Shown piece by piece: positions 1 to 10,544 of a stretch of 64,000 nt of DNA (the first letter of the stretch is position 1; each line of letters opens with the position of its first letter). The stretch is from Siphonodentalium dalli. Lineage: Eukaryota; Mollusca; Scaphopoda; Gadilida; Siphonodentaliidae. The DNA lies in assembly GCA_032622095.1 (NCBI GenBank), contig CP136068.1:123077989-123141988 (forward strand). The letters run 5' to 3'. A program made the translations under genes and the position numbers. The notes below the pieces were generated by a model that saw nothing but the letters and a program-made list of their open reading frames with translations, had not been told where the DNA came from and did no database searches.

Positions 1-2569
1 TATGAAAGTAAGTTTCCACGAGTCTGAAGGCCTTGAGTTTCCACCTCGATTGCTATTACAGGGTTTCCGCCAGGCCGGCTGCGGGTCCGTCCCACGGACC
101 CATTCCCCTCGCAGATGATCTGTTTGATTCATACATGTACCAACAGTCAGTAGCAATATGTCATAAAAAATCCGGCTGCAACAGGAGTTCGTGGGGTTAA
201 ACAGAATACTGGTGAGAAGGCAGGTCAATTGAGCACAGTGTGTTACCGGTACAGCGTAACCCTTTGAAATCAAAGCGCCAAAACTACACCGTAATGTTTG
301 GTGTGCATTGAAATAGCGACGTTATATACAGCGTAATAAATGTCGCGGTAACATCAAAGAATGTCGGACTGCTGAGTAAAGTTATTATTTTGCACGGGAT
401 TTCTGTGGTTGAAACTACTCACGCTCGGAGATCCCGTGCTATCGTGCGAATACATAATTTGATCAAAGAATGCCGAATTGCTGAGTTAGGCAGAGTAGGG
501 ATCAATATACGCCAACAGGCGGTTCTCCTAACAAAGGAGGTATCTACCTCCGAGATCCCGTGTTATCGTACTATTATAATACGGAACCTGTCCCAAATCA
601 GTCTTTATAGCGGGAATTCATAGTTCATTTGACCCATATTACATGCATGGAGGATAAACACAAAAAACATACCCCCCCCCCCCCCCCAATATGGAGATAA
701 AGTCAACGTACGGTCAATAATAGTTTCGTTGTCCCGCCTGGGTCCCCAAACACAAACAACGGCGCACATGTTCCCATTTCCCGCCAAAACTCAATTATAT
801 TTTATAACACGTTGGCTAAAACTCTATAGCAGCGGTCGTCAGTTGTTGCATGGACTAATACAGACTATTGACAAGCTACGTGTTCCGAGTTTGAAAGATT
901 TCGCTACCATTCGTATTTCGCCGCTATAAATATCTCCTGCAGACAAACCCTGCAGTATATACGACGTCACAGCGCACAAATAATTTTACAATTGACAGAA
1001 TACATGGAATATATCAGTTTAATTTTCACGGAAGCTACTTGAAATTCTAGGAAATACTTAATTCAATTCTCCCAGCTAGGTATTATTGGACAATGCATAG
1101 ATGCTTTTTAGTGTTTAGTTTCATTATACCTGTCGGAATCTTATTGTAAGTTATAAATTTTTAAATACTGTAACTTGTAGCTTGATATAGTCTTCAATCA
1201 GACGGCAGTCTTACATGCGTAATTACATGATTAATTATCTGGATACCATCAACAGAATTATTGCACCCACGGAAAATGATCGACTTGCGTAATATATGTA
1301 GCTTTGGATTGCTTTGTGGGACACTCAGGTGCAAGGAAATGGCTACTTTTCAGTGTCAAATAACAAAAAATCATGGTCATCCCGTCGCGTTATGTTTTTC
1401 CCCAATACGGACTCATTAATTTCCCCGTTGCGGAAACCCTGTATTAGCGATGAGCCGATTATCAAAAAGAGCCTTGCAGCGATTATTTGAGATCGCAGCG
1501 ATTTGAGATCACAATCGTCTGATTCCGATTCCAATTATTGTAATAATTATACCAGAATATGTTATAATTATATGTGTTATATAATACTTAGATTTGTAAG
1601 CATATGTGCACCAACAGCAGTAATATACCAGTATACATGTATGTAAGTATATGTTTGGGTAAGACAGACTACCGTAAGTATAAAGGTAGGTATGGGTGGA
1701 CGAATACAGACACATTTCCTGCAGTGAGGGGCCAGTCGGCACTCGGCAGCCATTGTTATATTTCCCTTGACTCTTCCATCTAGAGTTACCTTTCTAAGTT
1801 TCTTAGATTCCTTATAAATTATAGAGTAAACACAAATGATCTTGGTAGTTGTCGATGTATTATATGAGGTAAAAGATTAATTACATATAGTAAATAAATT
1901 TCTCTTTAATATCTGACTATTACTACAGGTAGTAAAGTTTTTATTCCTGCCTCCTGACAACTAATACAAATGTTATATTATGCTCAATTTAATAGAACAA
2001 ATAGTGCAGTCAACTAGCTGCGTAATTAAGTGTCACGTGACATGTACTTTCGGTTTCTACATGAGAAACTCACATACCAAATTTGGTTGCGATCAGATAG
2101 AAAATGTTTCAGTTATCGCATTATGCGTAAAGTGTCTATGGACGGACAGACGAACGGCGAGTGGACAATCCGGATGTTGACACTATGTTTACCATACTAT
2201 GGTATGGGTAAACATAAAAAGTCATTACCTATTTTCTTATCTCTCACTAGTGAGTAATCAGCGCATGCTTCCTGGAATACTTGGCATCGTGCCAAGTAAT
2301 TTACCGGATTAATACTATTTTAAAAAGCTGCACTTGGCACCAATACCAGTACCAGACATTGCAAAATGATTGCTTAGTTCATTAAAGTTCAATTATTGTC
2401 AAACTTCGAATGTACTAATGAAAGTAGGCACAAAAACAAAGAGGCAAATTGGGGGACGATATGTTTCGTCACAATACTGTCGTATACGGTTGTGAAACGT
2501 CTCAGCCAATGCCGTGCATTTTTCAGCTTAAAAAGGCATAAAGCTCTAGTTTTGTACATGTGATATACA
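1..2569. other. No gene recognised; upstream flank of ANAPC13
   Basis: Only short ORFs without recognisable domains occur here. Visible items are a run of 16 C at 672-687, two partial copies of a short motif (aagaatgtcggactgctgag at 357 and a variant near 466), and around 2040-2170 a decayed stretch (actcacataccaaatttggt, gacggacagacg) resembling the family H repeats further right. The ANAPC13 promoter and a non-coding first exon should lie somewhere here or in the next kilobase, but I cannot place them. Confidence 0.5.
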
Positions 2570-2716
2570 AGATCTTCAACTCATTATGTTGGGATATAAG
2601 ATTTTATGAAACTTGTTTCATAAATTTGATTCACAACTCATCTACGACTCATTGTGAATCAAATTTATCAAACTCGTTTCATAAAATCTTATATCCCAAC
2701 ATAACTCGTTGAGATC
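2570..2716. mobile_element. Foldback hairpin, MITE-like
   Basis: Two arms of about 70 bp are inverted copies of each other: gatcttcaactcattatgtt at the left matches aacataactcgttgagatc at the right, with attttatgaaac and gattcacaa matched further in. There is no ORF. It is probably a miniature foldback element or a local inverted duplication; the family is unknown. Confidence 0.6.
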
Positions 2717-2993
2717 CTCTATATCTATATTTTTAAAGTTCCGGTTTCATTGTCGAAGCAAACGCCATTCACGTCGCATTACATCTACATCTTTACATTC
2801 TACATGTGTGCTGAGACAGAGGAAATTGTGTGTTTTGCAGTAACTGGTGTGTAATAAATCAGAATATCGGCTGAGTGCAACCATGTATACATCTGCTTTC
2901 AGGGATCCTGTTTATTTATGAATGCATTAGAAATCGTTTTCATTTACAAATGCAACCAATTCTCTTATACAGTAGAAAAAATCGCTAAATATT

Positions 2994-3446
2994 AAAGGTA
3001 CTCAATCCGATCAGACGCTCCTAAATAACTATTTCTTTGGCATCGGGGGTAAAAAAATATTTGATTCGAGTCGAGGAACCCACCCATCAAAGCTCAGAGT
3101 GATCAGTTATCGATTTTTGAAGTTTGTTATTTCTCGAGATGTGTAATAATATGTGGTGCTAGAAACACATGGTCAAATGGAGGGTCTCAGTAAAAATTGT
3201 GGATGAAGATGGATAACTCTAAAATCGAGTGGTAATACAGTCAAATTTCATGATACTTGAGTGATAATATGGCCATAATTTGTTGAACAAAATGTTGGGA
3301 AATATGACACCAAAGTTGACAGTGGTTAGCATTATTTTGTTGCAATAAATCGATTCTGATAACTAAAGCGTAATTGGAAGAAATGTTGTTTTTGTTGCAT
3401 CTTGATGGTACCGTATGGGAACCGTCAGATCGGATTGAGTACCTTT
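2994..3446. mobile_element. Family N inverted-repeat element, copy 1
   Basis: It starts aaaggtactcaatccgatca and ends with the inverted version ending gattgagtaccttt. A second, shorter copy is at 51690-51984 and shares the ends plus the internal tttctttggc and gggtaaaa stretches. There is no coding capacity, so it is a non-autonomous DNA element. It lies just before the ANAPC13 coding exon, inside the presumed intron. Confidence 0.65.
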
Positions 3447-3733
3447 ACATAGGCATTGTCTCAGAATACGTACTCTTGAGTGCCTAATAAAAGTAGTTTT
3501 CTGAATGCGTGATGGATGATCAGTAAATTCTATCAAAACTTAGCGACAGGAACATTGTTGACGGAAGAGCATGAATTTCTAGACCATGGTATCAAATTAA
3601 AACATAATACCAAAGGCAAGTTTTCCTGTAAAGATGAATTAGAAAATGTCAGCTGATACATGTACTTATATTATTCCCAGCAAATAAAATAATTAAAAAA
3701 AATTGTAATGAAAATGAATATATATCATTCCAG
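3447..3733 (+). other. Probable ANAPC13 intron end with 3' splice site
   Basis: A weakly pyrimidine-rich stretch ends in attccag at 3727-3733, giving an exon start at 3734, 15 nt before the ATG. The reading frame is open for only four codons before the ATG, without an upstream Met, and vertebrate ANAPC13 has non-coding 5' exons. An intron upstream is therefore likely. The donor site was not identified. Confidence 0.5.
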
Positions 3734-3748
3734 ACAGTGTCTGTGAGA

Positions 3749-3976
3749 ATGGATAGTCAAGTTCAGCGCGATGGTAGAATCATGGACTTGATTGACGAGA
3801 AATGGCGAGAAGACAAATTGCCGAACGAAGACATAGAAGTCCCACAAATGGAACTTCCAGAGCCCGAACCCGACAATGGCCCAACAACAGAAACGCTAAG
3901 TGAACAGGAGCAAAAATGGACTGACCTTGCTTTGTCTATGTTACATGAACACCCACCCACAGCGACTAATAATTAA
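3749..3976 (+). CDS. ANAPC13: Anaphase-promoting complex subunit 13
   Basis: The product is 75 residues, against 74 in human APC13, and begins MDSQVQRDGRIMDLIDEKW. Residues 1-26 and the acidic-proline segment ELPEPEPDNG followed by TTE, then the QEQKWTDLALSML helix near the C terminus, match the family along its whole length. APC13 is a small, non-catalytic subunit of the APC/C ubiquitin ligase; it binds the TPR subunits and stabilises their lobe, supporting cyclin and securin degradation in mitosis. I chose the ATG at 3749 because the in-frame GTG at 3737 lies in the leader and the family starts MDS. The whole coding sequence sits in one exon behind a splice acceptor at 3733. The stop is TAA. 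A family B MITE lies in the presumed 3' UTR. No frameshift or missing motif is seen, so the gene looks intact. Confidence 0.95.
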   Translation: MDSQVQRDGRIMDLIDEKWREDKLPNEDIEVPQMELPEPEPDNGPTTETLSEQEQKWTDLALSMLHEHPPTATNN

Positions 3977-4252
3977 TCAACAAAGAAATTTTCGGAAAAC
4001 TGCCTTGGTTTTCAAAGATGGTTGCTCAATAATGCTCAATGCCCACCTGGGCAACCAACGGAGCCACTGAAGGGAAATAGACAACGAGTAAATAATTGTA
4101 CTGTCCCTGATACTCCACCAAGCTCATTAACTTTGAAAAGGTCTTGACCGTTTACCCATTGCCTGGGGTGAATACTACAACAATGAGGAAGGAGGGGACA
4201 ATCTATAGCAGTGCTTTCTTGATGTTTCTGTTCAGCGCCTTGCTGAAGAGAC

Positions 4253-4399
4253 TTAACCCTTTCAGTGCCAAGTCCAATTTTTGTATCAACCCATATTTCC
4301 TTGATAATTTTTCAAAATACATTGATGGAAAGAGCTCTAAAAAATGATCAAGGAAACATGGGTTGATACAAAAATCGGACTTGGCACTGAAAGGGTAAA
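4253..4399. mobile_element. Family B MITE, short copy (CAGTGCC ends)
   Basis: It starts ttaaccctttcagtgccaag and ends cttggcactgaaagggtaaa. The ends are inverted repeats bordered by TTAA on the left and a mutated TTAA on the right, the pattern of piggyBac-like elements. The centre is a simple hairpin (gtatcaaccca / tgggttgatac) and lacks the long gcattctcttat core of other family B copies. It probably lies in the ANAPC13 3' UTR. Confidence 0.7.
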
Positions 4400-4500
4400 T
4401 TAAAAATGTTTTGATATAGACTGCCAAAAGAAGGTGGTGCAACTTTAAGGTGTTGTAAGCATTTCAAATGACTGTTATTTGAGTACATATGTATGATAAT

Positions 4501-4506
4501 AATAAA
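4501..4506 (+). promoter_or_regulatory. Candidate poly(A) signal for ANAPC13
   Basis: AATAAA occurs 525 nt after the ANAPC13 stop and is the first strong hexamer I see on that strand. The assignment is positional only; no transcript evidence is available. Confidence 0.3.
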
Positions 4507-4670
4507 ATTAAGTACTATATCACATGATTTTGAGTGTATTATTTTGGATAAGGATCGATTGGTTAAATTGTCGCAGCAGAAAATCTTGACACATTCAAAG
4601 AATTGTTTGACTACCACCATTGGTTGGAGCCTTATATATATGATTAGCAGAATTAACACAAACTAACCCT

Positions 4671-5108
4671 TACCCTTTCAGTGCCAGGGGCCGATCTCAT
4701 CGGCCCTAATTTACGGTCTGTAAAATCGGCCCTTAAAATCTTTTCTTTTTTTTTTATTATATTTTTTTGGGTTGAATTTTTTTTGGATATGCCTAAGCAT
4801 GCTATAGCGAATTTATAACTAAACTGGATAAAACCTTACGGGCATGTTATAACTCAAAACTATCACCAAGTATTCATAGTAATAATTTTGATGCCCATGA
4901 AAAACGTAAGATTCCCTGGCACTAAATCTACAAAATAAGTCTGTTAAAGAATATAAGAAAAAATTATTAAAATTGTAAACAATTGTAAAAAATAATAACA
5001 AATGATGAAAAATTGTTAGGCCAATGGTCGACTCGCATATATAAGAGAATGCATTGGCACAGGGTATATGGGTTGATACAAAAATCGCACCTGGCACTGA
5101 AAGGGTTA
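4671..5108. mobile_element. Family B MITE (CAGTGCC ends)
   Basis: The left end is ccctttcagtgccaggggcc and the right end is the inverted ggcactgaaagggttaa. Inside are the ataagtctgttaaag segment and one half of the palindromic core (tatataagagaatgcattgg, 5038-5057). It is about 438 bp and resembles 35813-36234 and 53735-53991. It has no ORF of note. Confidence 0.7.
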
Positions 5109-5243
5109 AACATACATATATCAACCTGAAACATCTGAAATGCACAATGGGTAAAAGTCATTGCAACTTTTTCCCTTATATTAACGATGATGATGAATAT
5201 AAGAAATTATAGAATGATTTTCAACACTATTATCTAATACCGT

Positions 5244-5756
5244 GCATATCGTCGGTGAGCTTCCAAAACCTCGCATCAGCAATTTTGTACATTTTGTGAG
5301 CGAGACAAAAAACTTCATAAATTTGAAATAGTCACCCCATCAGTGGATGTTTTACATCCAACTTGTGAATAACTTGTCTGCTGATGTATTGAATGTTTCT
5401 TTGATTATAATTGACAAGGCATTTAAGTAAAACCTATCTTTTAATTCCAGTACCACATTTTCTAATTAGTACATGCAGAATTAATACATCGTGTCTGTTC
5501 TTTGTCTCTACAGTTTAAAATCTATAAATAGATTAAAAACCTCGTGTAAGGAAAAACACGAGCACTGGAAAAAATTCTAAGTGGACAAAAACTCATATTG
5601 GAGGGGTCACGAGGTAAAAAACTGGATTTCTCATTGGCTGAGCGGCACAAGGATAATTACCCAGGTGCAATCAGACTCGAAGATTCCGAATCTGCAATAA
5701 ACAAATTCCTGCCAAAACTGCCGATACGAGGTCTTGGAAGCTCACCGACGATATGT
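5244..5756. repeat. Inverted-repeat-bounded unit
   Basis: The 5244-5278 arm (gcatatcgtcggtgagcttc) is inverted at 5723-5756 (gaagctcaccgacgatatgt), each about 34 bp. A smaller local inverted pair (cctcgtgtaagg and aaaaacacgag) lies between. This is possibly a decayed non-autonomous DNA element. The 63-codon ORF running through the right half has no recognisable features. Confidence 0.5.
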
Positions 5757-5854
5757 AATCAGATTTACATCTCAAGGATTCCTATTTAGACATCATTTCT
5801 CTGTTCATGGGATTTCCACATAACCATTGGTCACGTTGGCTACTATGCACTATT

Positions 5855-5963
5855 TATATATGTGAGGCTCGATCCTATGGGAGACTCACATATATAAGAG
5901 AATGCATTGGCACAGCTAGGGTTTTCGCAAAATTTCAGGAAGCTCCAGTCATGGAAGGGTTAA
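5855..5963. mobile_element. Family B fragment (CCATGACTGG end)
   Basis: It contains the palindromic core halves (tatatatgtgaggctcg and gactcacatatataagagaa) and ends aggaagctccagtcatggaagggttaa. The right end matches the left end at 17922 in inverted orientation. The left end is missing or unrecognisable. Confidence 0.55.
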
Positions 5964-6403
5964 TGACACTGTTGATCATGAAGAGGGTACACAGCAGTGG
6001 GGAAAATGTGCAAAGAATATATAAAAGTCTGTAAAACATCACCACTGAGGAGAACATGGAGAAATAGATAAACTTATATTAATTATTGATATCTCTCCAA
6101 TAATGACATTTCCTGTGTTGAAATAATTGTTATGTTAACAAAACTTTTAGTTATTTTCAACAAACATCGCTGATCACATAGTAAGTTCAAATATTCTAAT
6201 CTAAATATGATTTTCAGAATATTTTTTAATGCTGTGACAACTTTTCCAATATTTTTCGTCCAGCTTAGAGTAATCATTTATATCTTAATGGATTAATTGA
6301 ACTTTGATAGGTAGTACCACTGTAATAGTATGTTTACATAACAATGGTTTTGAATTTTTTATATGTGATGCGAAATCTTGTTATTAGAGAGTTAAAAATA
6401 ATG

Positions 6404-6835
6404 AAAGTGTCAATGACACTGTAGCTCAACTTAAGAATAAGAATAAGTTTTTTGCTGAGCAATGAATAGAATAATAAAGAAGAAGAAGAAATGTCAAAAA
6501 GTTACAGTAAAGGGGTTGTATTGTGTAGATGAAATTATTTTTCTCCAATAAATGTGGGCTGCAGGGTGTGCCAATGGATTCATATTTGAAATCCAAAATG
6601 GCTGGTGGTGGCCATGTTTTTTTTTTCAACGAATTTCGGAAAAAAATCAATGGCTCCCATCTACAGGTCACCTCGAAGATCCATATGAAGTTTGGTGATG
6701 ATTGGATGAGGGATGCGGCCTGTAGGGTGAGCCAAAGGAAATTGTTGATGGATGCACGCACACACGACAGACGCCAACCCATGGCAACAGCTCAAACTTG
6801 ACAAGTCAAGTTGAGCTAATAAGAAAATAGTCTAT
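6404..6835. mobile_element. Family G element, short copy
   Basis: It begins agtgtcaatgacactgtagc and contains one copy of the unit ccaaaatggctggtggtggcc, ctcccatctacaggtc and aagtttggtgatgattgg, then gcacacacgacag and gtcaagttgagctaat. The same unit in the other orientation forms the long array at 39187-41400. The 118-codon and 90-codon ORFs here are opposite-strand shadows in repeat DNA. Confidence 0.6.
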
Positions 6836-6967
6836 CTAATTTTACATGTAGTTGTTAATGAGATGAATTCATTATGAATACATTGTACCTTGAATCCTTT
6901 TAATGATCCTCCAACAAATTTGTGACTCATTTAAAGATCCACTGTCTGATTGAAGGGTCCAAGTATT

Positions 6968-7199
6968 CAGTGATGCCTAAATAATTGACTCCTTAACCAC
7001 AGCAGAATTATGGGTAACTTTTCAGGATTTAGTCGGAAATATGGCTTCATATATGGCTTATTTTTTTATTGCCATTCATCGGAAAGTTCTCACTGAGAGC
7101 TTTCTGATGAATGGCAACAAGCCATATTTCTGACAAAATCCTGAAAAGTTACCCATAATTCTGCTGTGGTTAAGGAGTCGATTATTTTGGGCATTAGTG
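6968..7199. mobile_element. Family C foldback MITE, Tc1/mariner-like
   Basis: Long palindrome: arms read cctaaataattgactcctta, ccacagcagaattatgggta, ggatttagtcggaaatatgg and return inverted. The ends are CAGTGATGCC and its inverse, typical of Tc1/mariner MITEs (CAGT ends, TA target). It is the first of about ten copies in the window. Confidence 0.7.
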
Positions 7200-7360
7200 T
7201 AAATACTCATTGCAAGACAAACTTTGAAAAGTCATATACCAGTACTAAGAGGTTTTCATGGCAGTTTTAACAGGCAGCGTGTGTAGTTGATAAATTACAT
7301 ATATGGTGACTCCTGTATTGAACTAGAATTTCCAAGCATGTGTAATCACAAATGTAAATA

Positions 7361-7936
7361 AAAGGCCGTCCGGCCACAGTGTCCCCCGAAAAAGTGGCTT
7401 CATTGGGGGCATCAGCTTTTCTGAACAAAATAACAAAGACCCTAAATCCGATACTAAATTTCAGAACAAAATGGGCGGAGCAAACCCATATTCGAACTTG
7501 ATCTGTATTTCGAGCTGATAAACTCATATACCAAATTTGATTCAGATATGATCACACAAACTGAAGTTATCATCCGGAAACCAGAAAATTACAAGATTCC
7601 AAGTCGAAAAAGGGCCACAACTCTTGCAAAAATGGGCAGAGCAAACCCATATTCGAACTTGACATGTAATAGGGCTGATAAACTCACATACCAAATTTGG
7701 TTCAGATATAATCACACAAACTGAAGTTATCATCCGGAAACCAGAAAATTACAAGATTCTAAGTAAAAAAAGGGCCATAACTCTCGCAAAAATGGGCGGA
7801 GCAAACCCATATTTGAACTTGACCTGTATTTTGGTCTGATAAACTCACATATGAAAGTTATCATCTGGAAACCATTTCCGGACGCATGGACACCGGCTAT
7901 TTTAATAGTCCCCCGAATTATTTTTTTCGGGGGACA
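7361..7936. mobile_element. Family H element with tandem units, copy 1
   Basis: The left end is aaggccgtccggccacagtg and the right end is atagtcccccgaatta running into tttcgggggaca. Between them a unit of about 155-165 bp recurs three times (gcaaacccatattcgaactt near 7481, 7646 and a variant at 7801), each followed by gttatcatccggaaaccag. The ORFs of 63-86 codons are by-products of the repeats. Confidence 0.65.
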
Positions 7937-8249
7937 ACAAACATCTACATGTACTTGCACATGTTATGGTATGTGTTATCTCTTGTCTATTTTCATGAAT
8001 AAAACAGGATTACTGAATTGAGAATACATGTGTATGTGTGTGTATATGCATAATACTGTCAATTTTTTTACTGTAAATGGAACGAACACTCAGCCAAATT
8101 CTTAGGTATAAGTGGCCTCGGTGAATATTAACTTCCACGGGTTAATAAATCCTCATGTCAACCTCGAAACCATGCAACAAATGTATATTAATCATATAAT
8201 AATAATAAAAACAAATTAATCAAATAAATAAATAAAAAATTATTATAGG

Positions 8250-9492
8250 GATACTGTACACTGAATCCGGTAATTTATGGGACCATCTCCTGTTATACTC
8301 AACAGCATATATGCAACAAGTGAATTAATTTTAGCCATGGATTAGTGCAAAATACACTCATGTGCTCTATGAACGATGCCAACAACATGGTAATTATAAT
8401 GAAAATGAAATTATGGCTCCAGCCATTTATTCATTGTCCGCCGACCCAACGGGTTCAGAGGACTATTATAATCAGCACGTCCCGAGGTTTCCAGATGATA
8501 ACTTTAGTTAGAGTGAACCAAATTAAATTAAATTTGGTATGTTGGTTTACTAGCAGAAAAGACAGGTCAGGTTCGGATTCTGGTTCCGTCCGCCAATTTT
8601 CACCAGAGTTATGCCCCTTTTTCCACTTAGAATTTTACCATCTGTTAACATTTTTGGTTTCCGACCGATAACTCCAGTTTGGATTATTTGATCTGAACCA
8701 AAGTTGGCTAAAGATACAGGCCAAGTTCGAATATGAGTTCTGTCCAATTATTTTTACATGAGTTACGGCCCTTTTTCGACTTAGAATTAGACCGTCTGTT
8801 AACATTTTTGGTTTCCGACCGATAACTCCAGTTTGGATTATTTGATCTGAACCAAAGTTGGTATGTGTCTTTCTCCCAGCAAAACACAGGTCAAGTTCGA
8901 ATTCGGTTCCGCCCGCCAATTTTCACCAGAGTTATGTCCCTTTTTTACTTAGAATTTTTACCAATTTGAGGTTTCCGGATGATAACTTTAGTAAATGTGT
9001 ACTGAATGAAATTGAATTTGGTATGTAGGTTTACTAGCACTAAAGACAGGTTTTTATGCGCAAACAACGGTCGTATCAAGCCGACGCTTAGAGGCGGACA
9101 TGAGGTCTACCGACCTTTTATTGACTTAGAATTTTTGCCAATTTGAGGTTTCCGGATGATAACTTTAGTAAATGTGTACTGAATGAAATTAAATTTGGTA
9201 TATGTAGGTTTACTAGCACAAAAGACAGATCAAATTCAATTTCGTGTTCTGCCATGCCAATTGTTATGCGCATACAACGGTCGTATCAAGCCGACGCTTA
9301 GAGGCGGACATGAGGTCTACCGACCTTTTATTTTCATTATATTTACCATGCTGTTTGTATCATTCATAGAGCACATGAGTGTATTTTGCACTAATCCATG
9401 GCTCAAATTCATTCATTTGTTGCATATATTCTGTTGAGTATAATAACAGGAGATGGTCTCATAAATGGTCAGATTTAGTGTACAGTACCCCT
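8250..9492. mobile_element. Element with ~150-bp terminal inverted repeats and H-like array
   Basis: The 8250-8405 arm (gatactgtacactgaatccg, ccatctcctgttatactcaa, aaaatacactcatgtgctct) is inverted at 9328-9492. The interior carries several units containing gttccg..cgccaattttcac and ggtttcc.gatgataactt, plus two copies of caagccgacgcttagaggcg (about 9079 and 9287). It is non-autonomous; no transposase is visible. Confidence 0.6.
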
Positions 9493-9566
9493 TGAAGCAA
9501 CCACAATTTATTTTTGCATTTTGATATATCATATGAGTAAACTGTAACCAAAAATATGAATAAATA

Positions 9567-10544
9567 AAAGGTCGGCCGACCACAGTGTCCCCTGACAACG
9601 TGGCAAGTCGATGCCGCTTTGTTAAAGAAATTAAAAAAAATGTTGAAATGTTCTAAGTTAATAATTCCGCAAAAAAAAAAAATTCTGTCATCTATATACA
9701 TGTTGCACATCTGCAATATGTGGGTAACAATACTCTGAAGTTTCAAATATCTACGATCAAAACTGTAGGAGGAGTTGATTACAACATGAAGGTACCCTCA
9801 TACAGAAAATTCAAAAAAAAACCATTTCAAAGTCGAAAGGCCAATAACTCTGGGAAAAATCATTGGATCAAACTCAAATTCGAACTTGACCTGTATTTTG
9901 ATATGAACGACCACAAAAAAATCAGAATTTCCAATTGAACAATCCAAACTTGAGTTATCATCCGGAAACCAAAGAAAAAACAAGAAAAATTGAATTTTCT
10001 AAGTCAAAAAGCCCATAACTCTGAGAAAATTCATCGGATCAAACTCAAATTCGAACTTGACCTGTATTTTGATATCAATGACTCACAAAAATTTTCAATT
10101 GAACAGTCCAAACTTGAGTTATCATCCGGAAACCAAAGAAAAAAGAAGAAAAGTGAATTTTCTAAGTGGAAAAAAGTCCATAACTCTCAGGCTGTAACTC
10201 TAGGAAAAATCATCTGATCAAATTCAAATTCGAACTCAACCTGTATCTTGACTGATCCACATAAAAACGGTATTTGCAATTAAAGAATCCAAACTTGAGA
10301 TATCATCCGGAAACCAAAAAAGTAAGAAATTTTCTAAGTAAAAAAAAAATTTAAAAAAGGGAAATAACTCCATAAAAGAACATCGGATCAAACCCAGAAT
10401 TGCAGAGCACCTGTGTTCTTGGGTGAGACACCTACATACCAAGTTTCAATCAAATAGGATGATCATTACTGGAGTTATAACTCCGGACGGACGGACGGAG
10501 CTGATTACAATAGTCCCCTGAAAATAAATTTTACGGGGGGACAC
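9567..10544. mobile_element. Family H element with tandem units, copy 2
   Basis: The left end is aaggtcggccgaccacagtg and the right end runs atagtcccctgaaaat to acggggggacac. At least four imperfect units contain aactcaaattcgaacttgac and gttatcatccggaaaccaaa, spaced roughly 130-170 bp. It abuts the left end of the 5-kb unit at 10545. Confidence 0.65.

Noticed and set aside
672-687. Run of C as a functional tract
   Set aside because: Homopolymer without context; likely simple sequence and prone to sequencing error.
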